64,000 nt of DNA from CAMYLR01 sp039588915 (lineage in GTDB: Bacteria; Gemmatimonadota; Gemmatimonadetes; JACCXV01; JAHWKZ01), in the NCBI GenBank assembly GCA_039588915.1, contig JBDGYV010000013.1, positions 39,823-103,822 of the forward strand, written 5' to 3'. The translations under genes and the position numbers were made by a program. Positions 60,581 to 64,000 of this stretch are shown here, piece after piece. The stretch's first letter is position 1; every line of letters begins with the position of its first letter. The notes under the pieces were generated by a model. The model worked only from the letters and a program-made list of their open reading frames with translations. It made no database searches and had not been told where the DNA came from.

Positions 60581-61698
60581 CCGAACACTTCGACACCGAG
60601 CTTGATCGCCCGGTCAACCACCGCCCGAGATCGCTCATCGTCTGCTCTCTCGCGGGCATCGAGCAGCCGTCGGAAAAACTCCCCGCGAACCGTTTGCTCC
60701 TCGCGTCGTTCAGCCAACAGCCGACTCGTCACCAGGGTCGTCGCGTCGTGGACCTCGATGTACCCGTAGCGAGCCTCCAGCTCGGCGACGATCGCTTCCG
60801 CGCTCGGGACGAAGTCAGGGTCGCCGGTCAGCCTGACTCGCCAGATCGAGCTCGATTCACAGGCGTCGCGGATCGCGTTCGCGATGGCGACCGAGTCGGG
60901 AAGATCGCCAACGTCGATCTCACTCGTCTCGAGCAAGCGGGCTTGAATCGGCACCGCAGTTACGGCCGGCGGGCTTCCGGCACCCTCCCATTCGATCAGC
61001 ACCACATGACGCTTCCCCGTCTCCTTCCAGTTCCGCCCCGTGACCGAGCCACTGTAGGCGCCGACGACACGTTCGCCGCGGTGAAAAAACCTCAAATTGT
61101 GATAGTGACCCAGCGCCACGTAGTCGAGTGCTAGGCGCTGCAAATCATCAGGCGCGAACGGCAAGTCGTCAGCTGGGATCGCCCAGCCAGGATGATCCTG
61201 GCACGCGGCGTGAGCGATCGCGATGTGGATACCCTCGGTATGGCGGCGGGCCAGGCTGCGCCAACCGTCCGTTGTTTGCTCTCGATCGTAGGCGATGCCA
61301 TACACGGTTACACTGTGGCCATCGACCTCGAACTCAACGGGATCGGTAAAGTCGGGGCCAGTGAAGAAATGATCGAACGGCAGGTTTTCGCGTCGATAAA
61401 CGCTGTCCGCGAAGGCCAAGCTGTCGTGGGTCCCCGGCACCCCGAACGAACGAATGCCAGCCTCGCGAAGTCGGGCGAGCTGGCGTCGAGCGACGTTCAC
61501 GGTCTCGCGATCGGGGTTCCGCGAATCGAACAGGTCACCGGCGATCACCACGAGTTGAACATCACGCTCGATAGCGACATCGATTGCTCGCTGAAACGCG
61601 CCCTCGATTTCCTGTCGACGTTGCTCGGCATAGCGACCAAAGTTCGACAGCCGAGCGCCGAGATGAACGTCGGCCAGATGGAGGACTTTGAGGCTCAC
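60577..61698 (-). CDS. SbcD/Mre11-like nuclease (YhaO-like)
   Basis: 373 residues from GTG 61698 (one nt after the thpR stop). Calcineurin-like metal motifs: HLADVHLG (DxH), IAGDLFDSRNP, GVPGTHDSL, IAHAACQDH and LGHYHNLRFF. The usual GNHD reads GTHD, so the asparagine metal ligand is replaced by threonine. The C-terminal region of about 130 residues matches the YhaO/SbcD cap loosely. Likely forms a complex with the downstream ATPase. Confidence 0.88.
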   Translation of the reverse strand: MSLKVLHLADVHLGARLSNFGRYAEQRRQEIEGAFQRAIDVAIERDVQLVVIAGDLFDSRNPDRETVNVARRQLARLREAGIRSFGVPGTHDSLAFADSVYRRENLPFDHFFTGPDFTDPVEFEVDGHSVTVYGIAYDREQTTDGWRSLARRHTEGIHIAIAHAACQDHPGWAIPADDLPFAPDDLQRLALDYVALGHYHNLRFFHRGERVVGAYSGSVTGRNWKETGKRHVVLIEWEGAGSPPAVTAVPIQARLLETSEIDVGDLPDSVAIANAIRDACESSSIWRVRLTGDPDFVPSAEAIVAELEARYGYIEVHDATTLVTSRLLAERREEQTVRGEFFRRLLDARERADDERSRAVVDRAIKLGVEVFG

Positions 61699-61699
61699 G

Positions 61700-62278
61700 C
61701 TAGTCGCCGCCCAACCTGTACCGCGCCAACGGGGTGTGGTGCGCCCCATCCGGCGTCAAGTCGCTGCGGTAGAGGATGATTTCGGAGACCGACTCGCCGC
61801 TGACGGAAGGCTGCCAATCACGCACTGCTGGCGCCACAGCGCGCGCCGCATGCGGCCGCTTGACCCGCCCCAGCGTCAGATGCGGTGAGAAGGACCACTG
61901 CTCGTCTGGGAAACCGACCTCCCGAGCCGCCGCCTCGATCGCCTCCGCCAACGTCACGATCGGCCCTGCCTCCAACAACCCCAGCCACAGAACCCGCGGG
62001 CGCTTCCAGTTTGGAAACGCTCCGGTCTCGCCGGCGCGGAACTCGACCGGCCCGACGTTCACTGTGATCGCGCGCAACCGCTCGTCGAGACGGTCCAATC
62101 GATCTGCAGCAGCGTTTCCGAGGAACTTGAGCGTGAGGTGACTGGTGCTGGGGTCGACCCAGCGAACACCGTCGCTCGACTTGCTCCAAACTTCGAGGGC
62201 TCGGGTGATCGAGGCGCGAAGTTCGGGCGGGCAGGGGAGGGCAACGAAAGCTCGGATCTGCTCAGCTGACGTGACCAT
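61700..62278 (-). CDS. thpR: RNA 2',3'-cyclic phosphodiesterase (2H family, ThpR)
   Basis: Hydrolyses 2',3'-cyclic phosphate RNA ends (or ligates 2'-5'), cytosolic. 192 residues from ATG 62278. Both catalytic HxTL motifs are visible: HLTLKFLG and HLTLGRVK. IRAFVALPCP is the usual N-terminus. Its start overlaps the lipase stop by 17 nt. Confidence 0.92.
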   Translation of the reverse strand: MVTSAEQIRAFVALPCPPELRASITRALEVWSKSSDGVRWVDPSTSHLTLKFLGNAAADRLDRLDERLRAITVNVGPVEFRAGETGAFPNWKRPRVLWLGLLEAGPIVTLAEAIEAAAREVGFPDEQWSFSPHLTLGRVKRPHAARAVAPAVRDWQPSVSGESVSEIILYRSDLTPDGAHHTPLARYRLGGD

Positions 62279-63104
62279 CGAACCAGGTACAGATCCGATC
62301 GAATACCGCTCGCCGACCGAGGTCGTTGAGCAGCTCGTGATAAGCGCCAGGGTACTGTTCGATCGATACGTCTTTTGAAGCCACGAAATGCGCGTAGGCG
62401 AGCACGTCGGCCCCGCTGACGACGGTATCAGCGCGGGCAACGAGGAACAGCAGCGGGATCGAGACTTTCTCGGGTGTCGTGCGGATCGTCACCATCGCGT
62501 CGGCCATTCCGAGCATTGCACGCGGCGTGATCACGCGATGGAAGTACGGGTCCCGGCGCAACGCCTCCAGCCGGTCCGGATCACGGGTGAGCCGCGAGGG
62601 GTCTGTGCCACGAGGCAACGGCACCCACGGGGCCACGTGCGCCAATCCCCGAATCAGCCATGGATACCACGTCGGATAGCGACGGACGAGCACCAGCGGC
62701 GGTCCGGACAGCGCCATTCCGGCGAGCGCTGAGTGAGTCTCCCCCGCTGCATACTTGAGCGCCACCAGTCCTCCCAGACTGTGGGCCAGTACGAACAGCG
62801 GGAGATCGGGATAACGATCGGCGCTCACGGTCACAAACCGGTCGAGATCAGCGACCAGATCGGCGAACTCGAAATCACCGCGTCGACCTCGGGTGAGACC
62901 GTGACCACGTTGATCGTAGGAAGTGATGTTGTAACCGCGTTCCACCGCGTAGCGGGCCCACTCGTCGTACTTCTCGAGATGCTCGCCCATGCCGTGAAGC
63001 GTCAAGCAAACGCCGCGCGCATCGGGCCCGGCGTCACGGGCGTCGAAGTGAACCAGCGCGCCATCGCTTGCGCGGAAATAGCATTCTGCCGCGCGCAGTG
63101 TCAC
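62262..63104 (-). CDS. Monoacylglycerol lipase-like alpha/beta hydrolase
   Basis: 280 residues from GTG overlapping the cinA stop (GTGA). LTLHGMGEHLEKYDEWA, SYDQRGHGLTRG, nucleophile AHSLGGLVALKYA, acid RADTVVSG, and GAYHELLND (His), all typical of the MGL/Hydrolase_4 group. No signal peptide. Probably acts on acylglycerols or lysophospholipids; exact substrate unknown. Confidence 0.88.
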   Translation of the reverse strand: MTLRAAECYFRASDGALVHFDARDAGPDARGVCLTLHGMGEHLEKYDEWARYAVERGYNITSYDQRGHGLTRGRRGDFEFADLVADLDRFVTVSADRYPDLPLFVLAHSLGGLVALKYAAGETHSALAGMALSGPPLVLVRRYPTWYPWLIRGLAHVAPWVPLPRGTDPSRLTRDPDRLEALRRDPYFHRVITPRAMLGMADAMVTIRTTPEKVSIPLLFLVARADTVVSGADVLAYAHFVASKDVSIEQYPGAYHELLNDLGRRAVFDRICTWFDGHVS

Positions 63105-64000
63105 GTGGCGCCCTCCGCCGAGCGATTCTCCGCGCGAGTCATCGAGAACAGCAATCCCATGGTAGATAACGTCGCCCGTTCCCGAACGGCGTCGCGAGAA
63201 CCCGGATAGTCCAGGCGACGGATCTTGGAGTCGAGTGGCGTCTCCACCCCACAGTAGACAAGCCCGACCGGCTTCTCGGGCGTGCCCCCGCCGGGGCCGG
63301 CTATGCCGGTGATCGCACACCCGACCGAGGCTCCAAAACGCGCTCGGATCGCAGAGGCCATCGATCGACACACCGCCTCGCTGACCGCGCCGTGCTCCTC
63401 CAGCAGTACGGGCGAAACACCAAGAGTTGAGGTCTTGACGTGATTGGCGTACGCCACGATCCCGCCGAGGAAAACGTCGCTCGATCCAGGCGCTTCGGTA
63501 AGGGCAGCGCCCAAGCCACCGCCGGTGCACGACTCGGCCACCGCCACCGTCCAGCCGCGACCCCGCAACTGCTCGAGGATCGCTACAGGTAGCGTGATCT
63601 CGTCCTCTCCATAGTACCAGCGACCGGCCCGATCGGCGATCGCGGACGTCAACTCCACGAGCCGCGTCTCGGCCTCCGTGGTGGGCAGCCCAGCTGCAGT
63701 CACGCGAACGTCGACCCGACCTAGGTGGGGCAGGAACGCGACCTCGAGTGGAGCGGCTTCGGACACCAAATCGGCCAGCTGCTCGGCCAGCGCTGACTCC
63801 CCAATGCCCACCGTCCGCACCACACGCGACTGAATTACCGGCTCCCGCTGATCGGTTGTGGCGAGTATCTCTGGCAGTACAGCGTCATCGAGTAACGCCT
63901 TCATCTCAACTGGGACACCTGGGAGGACATAAACAGTCGTTCGCTCGTCGTCGATGATCAAACCGGGCGCAGTTCCATGGGGGTTGGGGATCACCCTAGC
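63101..64000 (-). CDS. cinA: CinA-family protein with nicotinamide-nucleotide amidase domain (5' end cut by window edge)
   Basis: About 299 residues visible. The first part belongs to the N-terminal CinA (MoCF-like) domain (PNPHGTAPGL, VYVLPGVPVEMKALL). The second is the PncC amidase with the nucleophile region AVAESCTGGGLGAALT, GAVSEAVCRSMA and AITGIAGPGGGTPEKPVGLVY. It recycles nicotinamide mononucleotide to nicotinate mononucleotide. First visible gene of a five-gene operon with the lipase, thpR and the YhaO/YhaN pair. Confidence 0.94.
   Translation of the reverse strand, partial: ARVIPNPHGTAPGLIIDDERTTVYVLPGVPVEMKALLDDAVLPEILATTDQREPVIQSRVVRTVGIGESALAEQLADLVSEAAPLEVAFLPHLGRVDVRVTAAGLPTTEAETRLVELTSAIADRAGRWYYGEDEITLPVAILEQLRGRGWTVAVAESCTGGGLGAALTEAPGSSDVFLGGIVAYANHVKTSTLGVSPVLLEEHGAVSEAVCRSMASAIRARFGASVGCAITGIAGPGGGTPEKPVGLVYCGVETPLDSKIRRLDYPGSRDAVRERATLSTMGLLFSMTRAENRSAEGAT

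Overview
The window is a dense, GC-rich bacterial chromosome segment with about 61 protein genes, 5 tRNA genes, and no rRNA, IS element, phage gene or CRISPR array that I can see. LpxH, SPOR and DUF5683 proteins and several exported lipoproteins point to a diderm. The short 293-residue RpoD, the GlmU-like 'putative sugar nucleotidyl transferase', DUF5683, and the WVGT-type propeller protein are the mix I associate with Gemmatimonadota. That placement is inference from gene content; no marker tree was made.

Layout, left to right. 1-3083 (minus): ftsH (cut by the left edge), hpt, tilS. 3091-3293 (minus): elongator and initiator tRNA-Met behind a near-consensus promoter. 3357-16120 (minus): a housekeeping run, read from the right as a membrane protein, obgE, dprA, hemW, hrcA, dnaJ, prmA, nnr, propeller protein, thiL, eno, ftsB/divIC-like. 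16132-20106 (minus): icd, gltA, pyk. 20131-21083 (plus): tRNA-Ala(GGC), an RskA-like membrane protein, tRNA-Leu(CAA). 21111-24302: Lon-N protein, ZIP transporter, exported protein and sigA, ending in a bidirectional terminator. 24302-30832 (minus): NYN nuclease, ctpA, tmk, M1 peptidase, inositol-phosphate synthase, CDP-alcohol phosphatidyltransferase. 30966-36438: trxA, methylmalonyl-CoA epimerase, clpB, DUF948, YtxH and Zn-phospholipase-C-like genes. 36435-40368 (minus): gatB, gatA, gatC and a carboxypeptidase-regulatory-domain protein. 40550-49793 (minus): uvrD/pcrA, orphan histidine kinase, serS, lipoprotein, GDP-6-deoxymannose reductase-like gene, GlmU-like gene, SPOR lipoprotein, manC. 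49848-55420: recG, ftsY, lpxH, murI, DUF5683 gene, tRNA-Sec. 55579-64000: a 68-residue orphan, an alpha/beta hydrolase, ispH, and a tight five-gene operon cinA - lipase - thpR - yhaO-like - yhaN-like.

Genes within runs are strongly coupled. Many neighbours overlap by ATGA or GTGA, and recG appears to use the same device with a CTG codon. At several transcription-unit starts a sigma70-type promoter lies so close to the ATG (-10 box 8-10 nt upstream) that the mRNA would be leaderless, notably gltA, hrcA, gatC, lpxH and the exported gene beside sigA.

Most of the window is ordinary core metabolism. The parts I would examine first are: the SbcCD/YhaNO-like pair, in which a two-helix membrane hairpin stands where Rad50 has its zinc hook and the nuclease has GTHD in place of GNHD; the leaderless-promoter pattern; the complete selenocysteine tRNA; the inositol-phospholipid gene pair in an LPS-type cell; and two operator-like palindromes sitting on promoters.
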